Assembly: GCF_963259705.1 (NCBI RefSeq)
Contig: NC_081841.1
Location: forward strand, 34,499,358 to 34,563,357
Source: Myotis daubentonii
Lineage: Eukaryota > Chordata > Mammalia > Chiroptera > Vespertilionidae
Length of the DNA stretch: 64,000 nt
Reading direction: 5' to 3'
Shown: piece after piece, positions 1 through 13,301 of the stretch
Layout of the letters: every line of letters begins with the position of its first letter
Numbering within the stretch: the first letter of the stretch is position 1
Notes under the pieces: generated by a model
Told to the model about the DNA's origin: nothing
What the model saw: the letters and a program-made list of their open reading frames with translations, nothing else
Databases searched by the model: none
Program-made: the position numbers and the translations under genes

Positions 1-1626
1 ATTAAAAACAATAATAAAAAGATACAAGTACTACAGAAAAAAAAAAAGCAAGATGCTAACATGCTTAAGAAATCTGTCCTTGGATCCTACTGTGGCCAAA
101 TTGTTCAATCTAAGGTTAATTCATTTTAAAAATCTGTGCAAGTCAAAGATGAGAGTTCTGTAACAACAAAGAAACTTTCAATAACTATTTCTAAAGCCCC
201 CAAACCTCAGCCTATAAACACCAGCAGTGAGACAGTGAAAAGTCACAGAGCCTCAATATGATGACTACCACCACATTTGTGAGGACTACATCTCACAACG
301 AACAACTTTTGCATCCTCCTATTAGAAGTCACCACAATAATAGCCATAACACTCAGGACTACCTGAAACAAGGCATCAGTAGAACCTCTGCCAATGTTAC
401 CATTTGGAAAGGGTCTCATAAGAAAGAATCACTACAATTAAATACAGTTTTATCTAGTGTCAAAACCAGTTCTTCTCAGGAAGTAAAAAGAAATAAGACA
501 TCAAGAAGCATCACATCTGAAATCACAGCCAGGCTTGCTTCATCTTCTGATATAATATCAAACTGATAGAAAAGTCAAAAGCCATTGACCAGCACAGACA
601 TTCTAGTACTAAAGCAAAAGCAACTATCAATAGTAGATGGGCTCAGCCCAAAGAAACCCTAGAAAAGGGTAAAGCTCACCTGAATGAGTAGAGAGCTAGC
701 AAAGGTAGAATGCTGAAAAGGCCTCCTAGCTCAGTAGTTACACAGCCTGAACCTGAAGGACAAAATGAAAAACCAGTTGGGTCCTGTCGGACTACCATGG
801 CAGAAGATGAACAAAGATTATTTACTGAAAAGGTAAACAAGACATTTTCTGAATGCCTAACCTGATTAATGAGAGATGCCCAAAGGAAGAAATATTGGAC
901 ACACTGAATGACCTGATTAAAGTTTTTCCAGACGCCAAAAAACTTGTTAAATACTGGATATGCCTTGCACATGTTGAACCATTCACAAGCTCTGTTGGAA
1001 GTATCATCTCCGTCTATGAGAAGACCATTCTGGCAGGAGCTCAGTCTGTTGAAGAAATGTGACATGCAACTGTAGGTATTCTAACAGTGATGATTTGAGA
1101 AAAAGTGAAATTTGGAGAAAAATTTAAGGAGACTTGTGCAACCGAAGAACATATCCAAGAAGTCAACACTGAAGATATTGGTCTTAATCTAGAGTCAAGG
1201 AAACCTGAAATGGAAAATAAACATCATAGAAATGTGGTATTTCAAGATTTTGAAAAAGAGCAAGTTGATAAAACAAAAGATTCAAACAACCATGTTAAAA
1301 ATCCCAATACAGAAACTAAGGAGGGTTGCTTAATAAAATATAATGTGTCTACTATACCATAGCTGCAAAGTGTTAAAAAGAAAATGCAGTTTGAGGAAAT
1401 AAATTCTAAGTTTCTAACACCAATTAGAGGTTCTTAATGACTTCAAGACAAGAGTCCTAAATTGGCCTATATGTTAAAAAGACCATTTTCCTTGTGTCTT
1501 CATTGGACAGTTAACAGAGTGGGGAGATGAAACCAATGCTTTTATATGCCTCCCTAATGCAGCACTGTACCAATGTACTTGGAGACTGAAACAACAGAAG
1601 AGAGAGAAAGCTATGATAAGAAGTGA
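1..1626 (+). pseudogene. CKAP2: Processed pseudogene of CKAP2 (cytoskeleton-associated protein 2), 5' part outside window
   Basis: CKAP2 is a microtubule-associated spindle protein of dividing cells. Frame by frame, this stretch reads as the middle and C-terminal part of CKAP2 with no introns. Recognisable blocks are IRSHHNNSHNTQDYLKQGIS (about 321-380), CPKEEILDTLNDLIK and KLVKYWICLAHVEP (about 877-980), LIKYNVST (about 1333-1356) and YLETETTEE near the end, with a plausible stop at 1624-1626. The frame is broken many times: a stop near 127, a shift near 255, a stop near 565, a shift near 855, a stop near 1060 where the parent has arginine, a stop near 1361 and a shift near 1571. Absence of introns over more than 1.5 kb indicates a retrocopy. 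The T-rich sequence after 1626 may be 3' UTR, but I see no clear poly(A) tail. The identification is from memory of the protein. Confidence 0.88.
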
Positions 1627-2570
1627 GTTTTTATTATTTCTGGGGTGTTTTGTATGTTTGTTGTGGATTCATATGTCTCTGAGATCAGGAGTTGGCTGAG
1701 AACCTAAGTATTCAAGGCATAAGTCTTCTACTAACATTCACATAATAGCAGGAGTTGCCTTCTGGGTGTCAGAAAGCTAAATCCTACATTGTCTATCTCA
1801 ACATACTAATATTTTTCTCTAGTAGGTAGATAAATGTTGTCAACTAGTTCACTATGTTCCTTTAGTATAATTAATAAACGTCATTCTAGTTTCGGTGGTA
1901 TTTCTAAAATAACCAGTACTTAAACTGGCTTTGTAATATAAAAACTTAACTGTTAAATCATGCCCCCTGAAACATGGTAGTTATATACTGTAAACAGTTC
2001 TCTTCTTACCACACATATAAGTACCACTAATAAAACTGTTTATGCCTTTGAACTGATACTTAAACAGCATATATCCTCTACCAACTCTATGTTTTCAAAT
2101 AAGTAATTAGTCACTGTAAGAGATTAGATCATTTTAAAACTGTAATGTGAATGTGGTTGAAAATCACATACATAGGCTCATTTATGTTCATATATTCCAT
2201 TTGCATAGTAGCACCTTTTATTGTCTTCTCATGTTCTAGAGAGTAGGATTTTTATTCTTTGTTAAACTGTGCCTAATATGTAAATAATAAATTAAAATAC
2301 CTACATAAAAATTGATTGGACTACCATGTATTTTTTTTTGTAATTACATGTTCTTAGTTGACAAGATAAAAATTCTGCTTTATGGAAGAGATCCAACCAG
2401 GAAAAGTGGGGAAAAAATCATAAAAGTATAAAATAAATATGTCGCAACCCTTAAAAAATGATTCAATCAGTGATAAGCAATGGATTAAACCCTTAGTTGC
2501 ACAATGATTTATGATGAATTTTATAAAGAATAGATGAGGCTGTCACCTTTTGAAGCCTCTGATCAATCTT
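1627..2570. other. AT-rich sequence, possibly CKAP2-derived 3' UTR
   Basis: This follows the pseudogene stop without a visible break and contains AATAAA-like signals near 2030 and 2285. It may be the transcribed 3' UTR of the retrocopied mRNA. There is no ORF of note, and the distal end of the retrocopy cannot be fixed by eye. Confidence 0.35.
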
Positions 2571-2575
2571 ATCCC

Positions 2576-2717
<142 letters not shown>

Positions 2718-2809
2718 ATGGAAACTGAATTTAACAAAAACCCTAGAATTAATGCTTATTTATAGGAAGTATAGTGGATATAGAAACAAGTAACATCACA
2801 AGAAGACAA

Positions 2810-3300
2810 TAAATAAGTACATACTATGGAATATTCTATAAGACAACTGACCTGGTTTTTACAACAAGAAAATACCATTAATAAAAGAGGGGAGTGGGAA
2901 CTGTTTTCGATCAAAGAAAATGAGAGACTTAATCAAACTTCATATGTGGTACTTATTTGGATCATGATTTAAACAATCTAATTATAAAAAGATTTTTTGC
3001 AACAACTTGGAAATTTTCATTATGTTCAGGGAATTAGATAATCCCAAGGCATTATTGTCAATTTTGATAATGACTTTGTTGTTAGGTATGAAAATGTCCA
3101 CACTTTTGAAGCTGCATATTGAAGTAGGGGTGAAGCTGTGTGGTGTCTTAGATTTGTGTTTAAGTACTTCTGCAAAGGAAAAAAAGGAGGATGATAAATG
3201 AACCAGGGTATCAAAACCTGAATGTTTTATATAGGCATTCTTTGTATATTTCCCTCTCCTTTTGTGATTATTTGAAATTTTTCATAATCATTTTTTTTAA
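2810..3300. repeat. Ancient interspersed repeat 3' end, family uncertain
   Basis: The order of phrases (an AATTTTGATAATG block near 3061, a GAAGTAGGGGTGAA block near 3121, and a terminal TTGAAATTTTTCATAATCA near 3271) resembles the 3' end of an old mammalian repeat that I have seen often but cannot name with confidence. A repeat-library search would settle it. Confidence 0.35.
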
Positions 3301-3329
3301 GTTTAGCCTGTGATACAGAGTAGGGAGGC

Positions 3330-4290
3330 ATGAGCTGGGGGGGTGGGGTGGGGTCATGTAACAGGCAGAGAAAACAGCATAAGCAGAAACTGTAACTCAA
3401 GAAACAGCATGACATCATCAGAGCAACAAGCAATTGGGTATGAAGTGTAAGCAGTACAGGTAGGACCAGATCAAAACAACCTTGAGTGCAAGCTAAGGAT
3501 CTCGGGCTTTACACTGTAGAATATGGGAAACCAAGCAAAGGTTTTAAGCAGAGACTTACAAAGTTAGATTACACTCTAGTCTAGACCATCATCCAGCAAC
3601 CCTGTGCAATACAGGGCGGAAATAGGATCAGGCCTGGAGAAATGAAGTCCAGTTAGAAGCCCACTACAAAACTGAAAGCAATGGATGACAAAGGAGTAAA
3701 AGAGAGTCGGGGTAAAGTACAGGGGCCAGGGATTAGTCATTGGAAGGAGAAGAAACATCCAGAATCAAGGCTGACTTTCAACTTTCTGTAGAAGTGGCTA
3801 AGTGATTTTGACACTGAGACATGAAATTCAGAAGGAAAAGCATGTTTTGAAAAAAAAAATGGGAGTGAGGGGAAAAGGGAAATGATAAAAGTCCATGTAA
3901 GCTTGTCAAATTTGAAGTGTCTGGGAACATCTGAGCTAGTAATATGTGCACAGCCCAGGGCATTGATCGCAACCAGAACTACGGATTTAAGACTCCACAG
4001 AACTTGGGCAGCAGCTGAAACCCCAGGAATGGATAAGATTACTCACTCAGGGATCCAGGGCTTGTGTCTGTCATTATCTAGCATCTGGCACAGTATGTAG
4101 CATGGTGTGGGGCTCTCAGTAAGTACTAATAAATGGTAAATGAGATTGCCCAAGGAGAATATGGAGAGTGCAAAGGACAATGGACTAAAGGCAGACAGAC
4201 TCTGGAGGCCCAATGTTAAGGAATGAAACCATAATGAGGTCCCTTGAAGGCAATAAAGAATAAAACTCAGACTAGAAGGATGTCAGAGAC
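3330..4290 (-). mobile_element. Degenerate L2-like LINE, antisense
   Basis: G/A-rich phrases such as 'gggaaaccaagcaaaggttt' near 3523 and 'aagcagagacttacaaag' near 3544 follow the order seen in the antisense strand of L2 LINEs. The sequence is heavily diverged and no translated motif can be read. Confidence 0.4.
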
Positions 4291-5930
4291 AACACAGCGA
4301 TAGAAATGAAAAGAATAGAGAATTTCAAGAAAGGATACATGTTATAAGGTTTGGAAAAGACCCATTCACTGCACAAAATTGAGATGCCTGATGATCTTAG
4401 ACTTCCTGAATCTCTGAGGCAAATGAGCTACTTTGCTCACCCTAAAAATAAAGATGGGTAGAGGCATGATGGCCAGGCAGTAGACAATGCCACTATTTGT
4501 GTGACCATGACCATGTCATTTACACTTTCTGAATGAAGCCTATGTATGATCTATAGGGCCTCTAAGGTTGCATTCAATTCTAAACATCGACAAAAGCAAA
4601 TCCTTTGGTTTAAAATGTTCTGAAGATAGTAAGAGCCAAATACCCACTTTGAGATCTGTCATATTTTATGCCTGACTTCTGCTCTACTCACTCTCTTTCC
4701 TTTGCTTCATCCTCATTTTCTCTTCCACTTTTATTTTTTTTTAATAAGTGGTCTCTAAATTGCTTCTGGGTGCAAGTGATGACCTCATATAAACATAAAA
4801 ATGACCATGACATTTATGGCAACAAATAAGAGACGACAGATGGAGGGATATGTCAGGCCCTGCATTTATTTATGCCAGTAGTTCACAAATATAAGAAATA
4901 CTAATAAGTAAGTTCCTAAAGTATTTTGGCGGGATAAAGAGTAATTAATAGCAATTGCCCAAATACCATCGAGCCAACAAGTAATCATGGAAGTATATAG
5001 TACTGAATGTCCTGAGCTATGGGAAGTCAGAGATGCATTGATGTGGAGTGTGCTGCCTCTGGTCAGCAAGCTATAAACAGGCCCTCACTTTGATTTGCTC
5101 TGCACTTATGTATGGTGTCATGCTCTTGGCCCAGCAAATAACTGGAAAATTAGTTCATGTTACTCCAGCAAATCTGTTAACTTGAGTCTTATCTACACTC
5201 TTTCATTCTAATGATATTCTAACATTAAAGAACCAGAAGTCCATTTACAATCACAAAGACCAGACGTAGAATCTGTCACTCCTTCCCGATCTTACTTTCA
5301 CTCATAAATGTTGAGAACATCGACCACAAAATATAGTTAAAAATTACCTGACTTCTTGTCACTGAATCTGCATTAATGTCATTTTAAGCATAAATAAGAA
5401 GAAACGTCATCTGATTAAGAAGTTTTATGCTTACTACATCAGAGAAATTATCCAAATAGACTGGAATCACTTTTTGCAAATTACTTGCATAATCAGGTAG
5501 CTACAGAAACAAGAGTATTTTCATGTCCATAATAGGCACTTGTGCATCTTACTATCTATAATCAAGACACAGGTAAGTAAGCACAGTGTGTTTTGGATGC
5601 AATCACAGAACACAGACTACAGATACACAAAGTAGGATATTCCACATAAGGATGATGGAGTGAATAGGAACATATCCATGGACCTTAATAGACGCTATGC
5701 ATATGGCAGAGATATTTATCTGAGGCCTGGTTCTCTGTAACTCAATCAACTGGTTCCATTTTTTAAATTTTGAATGATCTTAAAAGAGTGTGCCCCAAAA
5801 TGTTGATTAAGACAGATCAAATTAAATACCTAAAGGAGGGGATATTATATAGACATGAAGAGAATAACTGGGCAGAAAGTAAGGACCAGGTAGATAAGCA
5901 AATGATATGCAGATCACTGGCACCAGAAGT
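4291..5930. other. Unique AT-rich DNA, no gene seen
   Basis: No ORF resembles a protein I know. A degenerate MIR-like piece may lie near 4495-4575. The rest shows no recognisable repeat, RNA gene or promoter. Confidence 0.5.
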
Positions 5931-5934
5931 TGGA

Positions 5935-6075
5935 TAAAATGATCAGGAACACGTGGACATATCTTTTTAAAAATGCACTTGCTTGGGCCACAGCCCCAGA
6001 AATTCTGATAGTGTTTGAATTCAGAATTCCACAGGTGAGTCTGATGATCAGCCAGGACTAAAGTCAAAGGGTCTA
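5935..6075 (+). mobile_element. MER5A-like fragment (old hAT-Charlie DNA transposon)
   Basis: The core 'aaaatgcacttgcttgggc' near 5971 followed by 'cccagaaattctgat' near 5995 matches the centre of the non-autonomous MER5A element. The ends have decayed and no target duplication is visible. Confidence 0.6.
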
Positions 6076-6550
6076 AGACACAGGTAGGAGATCTGAAGAG
6101 AGGGAGCACATGCCAGGTGCCAGCATAATTCTGAGGTGAGGACCTGGCCCAAACAAAAATCCCCTATGCACATGAACCTCAACCAGGAGCTGGTCCCAGG
6201 ATATGAGCACTCACGGTGAGCAGCGAGGATTTCTGGCTGGAAGGAGGGATGAAAGAAGCAGCCAAGGACAACCTTTAGAATGCATTCCACTTTATTCACA
6301 AGCACACAAATCTTAGGTAGTTAAAACAAACTGCTTCATATGTGTCTGACTCTGTCTCCACCCTCAAAGAAAAAATTCCACTGACCTATACTTCATTTGA
6401 ATAGGCTAGGTATAGAAGACATGCCATAAATTACTGTAACTACTTTGTTTCAAGTAAATCTCTAAACCACTCCTCCTACCTTTGCTCTCAGGCCTCCTCC
6501 CTGAAATCACATGAACCAGAAAGTTATTTTTTTTCCTTTTGAATTTTACT

Positions 6551-6771
6551 TTTAAAAAAATATATTTTTACTGTTTTCAGAAAGGAAGGGAGAGAGGTAG
6601 AAAGACATAAAAGCATCAATGATAAGAGAGACTCATTAATTGGCTGCCTCCTGCACACCCCTTACTGGAGATCTAGCCCTCAACCTGAGCATGTGCCCTG
6701 ACAGAGAATCAAACAGTGACCTCCTGGTTCATAGGTAGATGCTCAACCACTGAACCACACCAGCTGGGCTG
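6551..6771 (-). mobile_element. Ves SINE, minus strand
   Basis: Read on the minus strand, it starts with a tRNA-like head ('cagcccagctggtgtggttc') ending at 6771. It continues through the 'gaggcagccaat' block and finishes in an A-rich tail (T/A-rich on the plus strand near 6551-6573). It carries the 'gacctcctggttcat' version typical of the more diverged Ves copies. No convincing target duplication is visible. Confidence 0.9.
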
Positions 6772-7294
6772 ATTTTTGCTTTCAAAAATACAAATTTCAT
6801 TTTAAATTCAATTTTAAAATTAATATAATGTTTAATTTCCCAAATTAACATTGATTTGGTCATTTGTTCATGTCCCATTTCACTTATTCACACCTCTTTC
6901 CCCATAACACCCAAGGTTCCATGATTATGTTAAATCTCTGTTAATTTATAAGGCATGAATATAGGGAATTACTGATGAGAAATGGTCGAAAATATTTAAT
7001 TGCATCAATTTGATTTATTTCTAAAGATAATTAAAAACATTTATAAGTTTGCTTTTCAAAATCTTAATGGAATTAATTTAATAAACATTCATTGAGCACC
7101 TCTGATTTTTTTCATATGCAGTACTGTTTTTACGGTAATTGGCTCCCAGTTAATTAGTTTACATAAACACGTTAAAGAGGTTATACTTCACAGTGTACAT
7201 AAGTTATAGCTAATGGAACAGGTGACTGAGTGTGGTATTTGGGGTTATTTCCATAAAAAATGAGAATCAAAAATAGGCCCTTAGGAAAGTATCT

Positions 7295-7490
7295 TCTCCC
7301 CCCCACCCCAATTTCATTTTGTATTGGTTTTAGGCATACAGCTTAGTTGCTAGACAGTCATATGTTTTACATAGTGTTCCCCTTGATATTGCCAGTACCC
7401 CAACTGGCACCACACATAGTTATCTAAATATTATTGACTATATTTCCTATTATTTGCTTACTTCCCAATGATTATTTTATAATTATCAGG
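7295..7490 (-). mobile_element. Old L1 3' end, antisense
   Basis: The phrases 'ggttttaggcatacagc' (near 7327) and 'atagttatctaaatattattgac' region (near 7417) match the antisense 3' UTR of old mammalian L1 (L1MA/L1MB type). It abuts a younger L1 3' end. Confidence 0.55.
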
Positions 7491-7497
7491 TTTTTTT

Positions 7498-7700
7498 CCT
7501 TTTTATTGAATTTATTGGGGTGACACTGGTTACAAAACTATACAGGTTTCAGTTGCACAACACATCATCTGTATACTGTATTGTGTGTTCACTACCCCGA
7601 ATCAAGCCTCCTTTCAACACCATTTATCCCCTCATATCCTCCTCCAGCTCACCTCTCCACCCTCGACAATCACCACACTGCTGGTTTGTGTAACTACCAA
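7498..7700 (-). mobile_element. Bat-type L1 3' end, antisense, strongly 5'-truncated
   Basis: The block beginning 'tttattgaatttattggggt' is the reverse complement of the L1 3' terminus that also ends the L1 at 23790 ('caccccaataaat'). About 200 bp remain. Confidence 0.72.
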
Positions 7701-9571
7701 CCTCAAACACCTCTGATTTTTATCATAAATTTCAGTGAGTGAGATACTCATTTCAAAGTTTGCGCAATAAAAACCACATTGAATTTATCACGGCAATATA
7801 TTTTAACTGACAATCCATTATTGTGATGAAATCCAATGTGAGTCAATTATTGTTGAAAACAATGAGTACCACTACTTAAGTCTACATTCCAATCAGAAAG
7901 CAGAATAAATAAAAGAATCATAAGGAAAGAAATTTTAACTCTTAAAGATTTTGCAGTATTCAAGCAGGTTGACCTTCCAATCTACCAGAATTTCAGAAGC
8001 CGGAATCAATTCTAGGTAAAGTGATATTCTGTTCAGATGTCTTAGATTTGCCCAGCTTAAAAGCTGTCCTAAAATGCAGACACTTGATCTAGCTACTGGG
8101 ATAGTAATCTACATAATTTAGGGAAGTTGCTAAGACTGACATAAACTGTAAATCCTTTTGGAAATTAACAACAGGATCCTATTTCCATCCTGTCTGTTTT
8201 CACCAGAAGTTTAACAACTGACTCTTATTTAATTTCCAGAGATCAAAGTTTAATAAAACTGAGAAATACTTAAGACAACTATAATACCTTTAACTAAATG
8301 GAAACAAGGTAGACATATGCTTCTTTTTACATTCTGTATTGTGACACAATACATACCTTGAGCACAGTTTAAAAGAAGAGATAGATAGTGTGGTACAAGA
8401 GAACGGGGTGTGAATTCCCTGGAAGCCATAAGAGATGGGTTCTAATCTTAACTTTGTTTCGAACTAAACAGAATTGCCTTGGGTAAGTCATTCAATAGCT
8501 CTAAAACTTAGTTTCTGCTTCTGTAAATTAAAGAATTTCATATCAGTTTATCTTTCAGGTCTTTCCCAAATCCTGGATCCCAGTGTACAGTTATCTCTAT
8601 ATTCAAGTAGAATCTGTTCAACCAAAGACTATAATCCATCCAGAGTCTTTTGTGTTTTCTTGATAGAAAAAAATATATATATCAGGTAACCTAATGAGGT
8701 TAATTTGAGCAACATTAGGAGTGGTTTTTAGGTATTTAGAAGCCCAGCATGGTTTCTTCTTATAGATGAAACCTCCATATTTAACTCAATACAAAGGCAA
8801 GGATTGTTGGTTTCACAAATGAGACCTCTTGTTTCTAACCCGACAAGTATTTCTTCTAACCAAGAAGCAGCCAAACACTAGGGAATAATTAAAGGGGTCT
8901 CCAATATATGTCTATGTTTTACGTCTCAGGCAAACTAGGAGTCAAATTCAGCCCACTGTGTTTCTTTATATACTTTTGTATTTATCTGGGAAAAGCACAA
9001 GAATGTTTGAAGGAGAAATGCTATAGCCACTCCCCACTCTGACTTTAATTACAGTCTTCAGGATTGCCACTGAGTTTGATGTTTGTTTTTTTCAAATGCC
9101 CCACTCATGTGCATATTATTTCCCTTGAAGCAAATTTCTCTTATCTTCTCAAATTGTCATGACAAGTTTGTGAAATGATAGAACTATACAATTTCAAAGA
9201 CATGAAACCTTAAAGATTCCCTAAGACAATTCTTGTCCTAATATAAATGACCCACCCCTTTTTCTATAACAAGACTCTTTCTGCTTTACAAAGCAGTCCT
9301 CTCCATTGCTGGACAACTTTGTTTTTTGGAGGTTTTCCATTTCATCACATTAAAATGATCGTCATCTCTTTGTCTGGCAGTTCTTTGAGAGCAGCACAAG
9401 CAAGTATACTATCTCTTCCACATGCAAGATCTTCAAATATTTGAAGACAGTTATGGATGCCCCTAGTTAGGCCTCTGGACCTACTCAAGTTTGTCAATAG
9501 GGCATAGCAGCAATTAGCCATTTGTTTGTTTTTTAATAGTACCATCAAACCACTGCTTATTACCATTCAAC
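7701..9571. other. Unique AT-rich DNA with a MIR-like fragment
   Basis: A MIR-like piece lies at about 8430-8560, plus strand (the 'ttgccttgggtaagtcattc' region at 8474 corresponds to the conserved MIR core). Apart from this I see no gene, RNA or clear repeat. Confidence 0.45.
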
Positions 9572-9583
9572 CTTCACATTCTT

Positions 9584-9816
9584 GCCCTAGCCAATTTGGC
9601 TCAGTGGATAGAGGGTAGGCCTGTGAACTAAAGGGTCCTGGGTTTGATTCTGGTCAAGGGCATATGCTGGGGTTGTGGGCTCGATCCCCAGTAGGGGACA
9701 TGCAGGAGGCAGCCAATCAATGATCCTCTCTCATCATTGATGTTTCTCTCTTTCTCCCCCTCTCCTTTCCTCTCTGAAATAAAAAATATATTTAAAAATA
9801 ATAATAAATAAACAAA
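9584..9816 (+). mobile_element. Ves SINE with 12-bp target-site duplication
   Basis: A tRNA-like head ('gccctagccaatttggctca') has an A-box-like TGGCTCAGTGG and a B-box-like GGTTTGATTCT. The C/T-rich body and A-rich tail follow. It is bracketed by 'cttcacattctt' at 9572-9583 and again at 9817-9828, so both ends are complete. Confidence 0.96.
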
Positions 9817-9828
9817 CTTCACATTCTT

Positions 9829-12800
9829 TTTTTCCAAGGAACTACCTCAAGAGATCTCTACCATTTTAGCCTTACATACTACTTTTACATTTACCTAAAT
9901 ATTGAATCCTGATTATCTGATTGAATATATAAGCTACCCCTGCAAAATATGTCATATAATGTCTAGTAAGTTCCCTTTCACTGAGGTTGTCAATAAATAC
10001 ACAAAGACAAAGGCAAGATAAGAGTCCATATTCCATTAACACTGATCCATGAATCAATTGTCTATGAGTTCAGTTGTTCTACCTGCCAAAAATCTACCTA
10101 AATATCTCATGCTATTATTTACCCAACATTTTTTTCTCACAAAGATATGAGCAAGGTTTCTTTGTAAGTTAAAGTATACTTTTGTCTGGGACTGGAAGCT
10201 TGAATTCATTTTAAGAAGTTCATATTCTATTTTTTACCCCAGGCCGGCTTGCACTTCTACCTGCATACACTAAAGCTCCATTTTCCATTTTGGAAACAAA
10301 ACAGGGGTGGAGGACTTCTTCCTTTGGTGTCAATTATTAATATCATAGTCCAGTGCTAACATAGTAGATTTTGAGAGCAAAAAAACTGGTACCTTTTTAG
10401 TACCCACAGTGCAAACAAGAGAATCTGCCATAGAAAAGGTTCCCACTAAATGTTTGTTGAATGCATGAATGAATGAAAAAATGACCATAATCATTAGCTC
10501 TCCTAGAGTTCCTGCCTTTCGTAATAAGTCCCTGATTTGTACCTGTTTTCTATCTTTGATACTTATTTCTTTAAATTCTGAATTTATCAAAGAGCTCCTG
10601 ATATAGTTACACTTTTATTTAACTCCCTTCCCTTCACAGTAGGATAATTCTCAATTATATAGTCAGAATTACAATTGTAGAGCATCTCATTCTTCATGAG
10701 CTATATTTCTTCTTTATAATCTCTGTATATGGAATTATAAATCAAGCATCGTTCATGCTTAATTGGTATTTTCAGCATAATTTTTTGTTTCTTTCCCCAT
10801 TCTTTATGCTTCAGCTTCAAAACATTTAGGCTCCTAACACTAGAAAAGATAAAAAATAATAATATAGATTTGTTCTTTTGTATCTTTAAAGCTTTTTTAT
10901 TTTAGTTCCAATGCTTTCACTCCTTAAATTAATCTGTGGAATGATTTAAAATCTTAATACAACACAATAAACAAGGGAATAAAAATGTATTATAAGGAAC
11001 TTAAATACCGTACCTAAAATATCCGTTAGCTTTCAAAAGTAGGCATATTATAACTTCTCCTTTAAAATAACACTTAGTCATTTAAACGATAATAATGCCT
11101 CCTTTATGTAGCAAGTGTTCTGCAGACCTCAGCCACCTGAAACAGTTGCAATATCTAGCTAGTTCTACCCCCTGTCTTGCTGCCCTTTGAAAACAGAGCA
11201 AACATCTTGAGCAGCAAATTAATAAAGTTTGAATAGCTTTTAAAAATGGCAATCTCCAAGAACACCTAAAATCATTCACAACACGACAGGACCGTGCAGC
11301 CCAATAAGAGGAGCAACATCGCTCTGATGACCACATTAACAGGCACTAAGCCCAGAAGCATGGAAAACTCAGTAGACAAAGGCAGAGAGGAGATAAGACA
11401 GGGGCGTGGGATGGGGAGAATGTAGCAAAAGAGAGAAGCAGAGGAAGTTAAATGCAATCATTGTAAGCAGATAGCAGAAGCGGGGATGGGGGAAGAGCCA
11501 TATACTCTTTGCAGTGGTCCTTGAGGATCTCAAGAAATGGTAGTGTGGGAGAATAATTCATGCCCTGAATGATTACCCTGGACCACCACAGGATGTTTCA
11601 TCCTGACCAAGGATGTCATCTAATCAAAACTAAAACACTTTCCAGCCAAGAAAGCGTATTTCTATGTGTTTGTTTGTTTGTTTGTTTGTTGTTGTTGGTT
11701 TTTTTTACCATCTCCAAACCCAGGTTTAGAAATCAGCAATAGGTCGGTAAGCTTATATGTGTATCACAACTCTCTCAGCCAAACACTAAAAAGCTGTCTT
11801 TTATCAGGACTCAAAAATTAATAACAAAAAAAGGGAAGAAACTGTATGGCTACAAAAGTCTTGAAATGTTATTTATCCCAATTACCATTATGTTCAAGTA
11901 GAAAACCACTCTGAATTCACCTCAGTGAAGAGAAAATTTAGACTTCACATATAGAACAAAGTGCAATTTAGTATTTTGCATCTGTTGCAGAATCAGTTTC
12001 TCACAAGTTTCAGGGTTGTTTTATATACAACTTATTGATCCCAAATTTTATTAATCAGTTTTAAAGAAACCTGATTCTAAATCTGCTTGGAAAAGCTCCA
12101 TGTAAAAGCTCAAATTCGCCCAAAATTACTTAATCAGAAAATGTGGGGGAAAAAGAAGTGATAAGAAACTAAAAGGTAGTTTTTCTTTCCTCCAGAAAAT
12201 ACAGAGAATCACTCATATCCCAGCCAAATATATTTAGAATATTGGCAGCTCAAATTGGCATGATTGACACTAGTTAATAACACTAGAAACAAACCCAGAG
12301 CTTGGGAAAATTGTTAGCATAAGCAGTTTTGTGATCCACTTTTCCCCTCTGTGAAACAGGTAAAAGAAAGCTCAAACTTATCACACATAGTCATTTACAT
12401 ACAGTATCATTTTTTGGAATTTTCCAAGGTGTTAATTAAAGTTTTAATGAATGTTAATCATCTTCAATTTCATTGGCAATCTCTGTTCAACCATATGCTT
12501 CTCCTTTACACCTGAAAGTTTTTTTTAATAAACATTACTTTAAATTGTTTTACTTCCTTAATATGATATTTATATTAATGTTTAGGAAATAACATTTCTG
12601 CAGCTTATACAGAAATGTTCTATAGTTCTCGTATGTGTTTCTAACTTCTTTAAGTAAGGTATGAGGATATAGGATTTGCATAATCATTATATTTCCAAGA
12701 GACAATCTAAAAAATCTTTAATTCTTTTTTTTATCTTTATTCTTTCAAAGTTAAACTGATTTTATGCACAGGAAACAAGGCTGAGCTAGAAAACTGAACA

Positions 12801-12942
12801 TGGCATTGCATTCTAGACCTCTAGAAATGAAATTCTATCTCATTAAATCATTGTACAACATTTTCTACTCAAATTTTTCTCTAGTTCTAGAGAATGTTCT
12901 CATATTCAGTCATTCATTCATTCATTTAAAAATATTTACTGA
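9829..12942. other. Unique AT-rich DNA; possible conserved non-coding block
   Basis: There is no recognisable gene. A (GTTT)n tract lies at about 11666-11690. The interval 11080-11470 is less AT-rich, free of repeats I can recognise and exon-like in composition, but no coding frame extends through it. Confidence 0.4.
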
Positions 12943-13301
12943 CTAGAGGCCTGGTGCACAACATTCATGAACTGGGGGTGGGGGGGGTGGGGGGGGGAAG
13001 GTCCCTCAGGCTGGCCTATGCCCTCTCACAGTTCGGGACCCCTCAGGGGAAGCCGGCAGGCGGACATCCCTCAAGGGGACCTTAGCACTGCCCTGGAGGC
13101 GGGAGAGGCTCCGCTGCCACCCCTGTGCTCACCAGCCATGAGTCCAGCTTCTGGCTGAGCAACACCCCCTATGGGAGTGCACTGACCACCAGGGGGCAGC
13201 TCTTGCATTGAGCATCTGCCCCCTGTTGGTCAGTGCGCATCATAGTGACCAGTCTTTCTGCCATTTGGTCTATTTGCATATTAGCCTTTTATTATATAGG
13301 A
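12943..13301 (-). mobile_element. Non-autonomous Helitron (HeliBat type)
   Basis: On the minus strand it begins with TC (complement of GA at 13300-13301) and ends in CTAG (12943-12946), the Helitron termini. The flanking bases are A (12942) and T (13302), i.e. insertion within a host AT dinucleotide. The subterminal 'aggcctggtgcac' at the CTAG end and 'gcatattagccttttattat' at the other are HeliBat signatures. A G-run lies at 12965-12998. It encodes no Rep/helicase. Confidence 0.95.
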
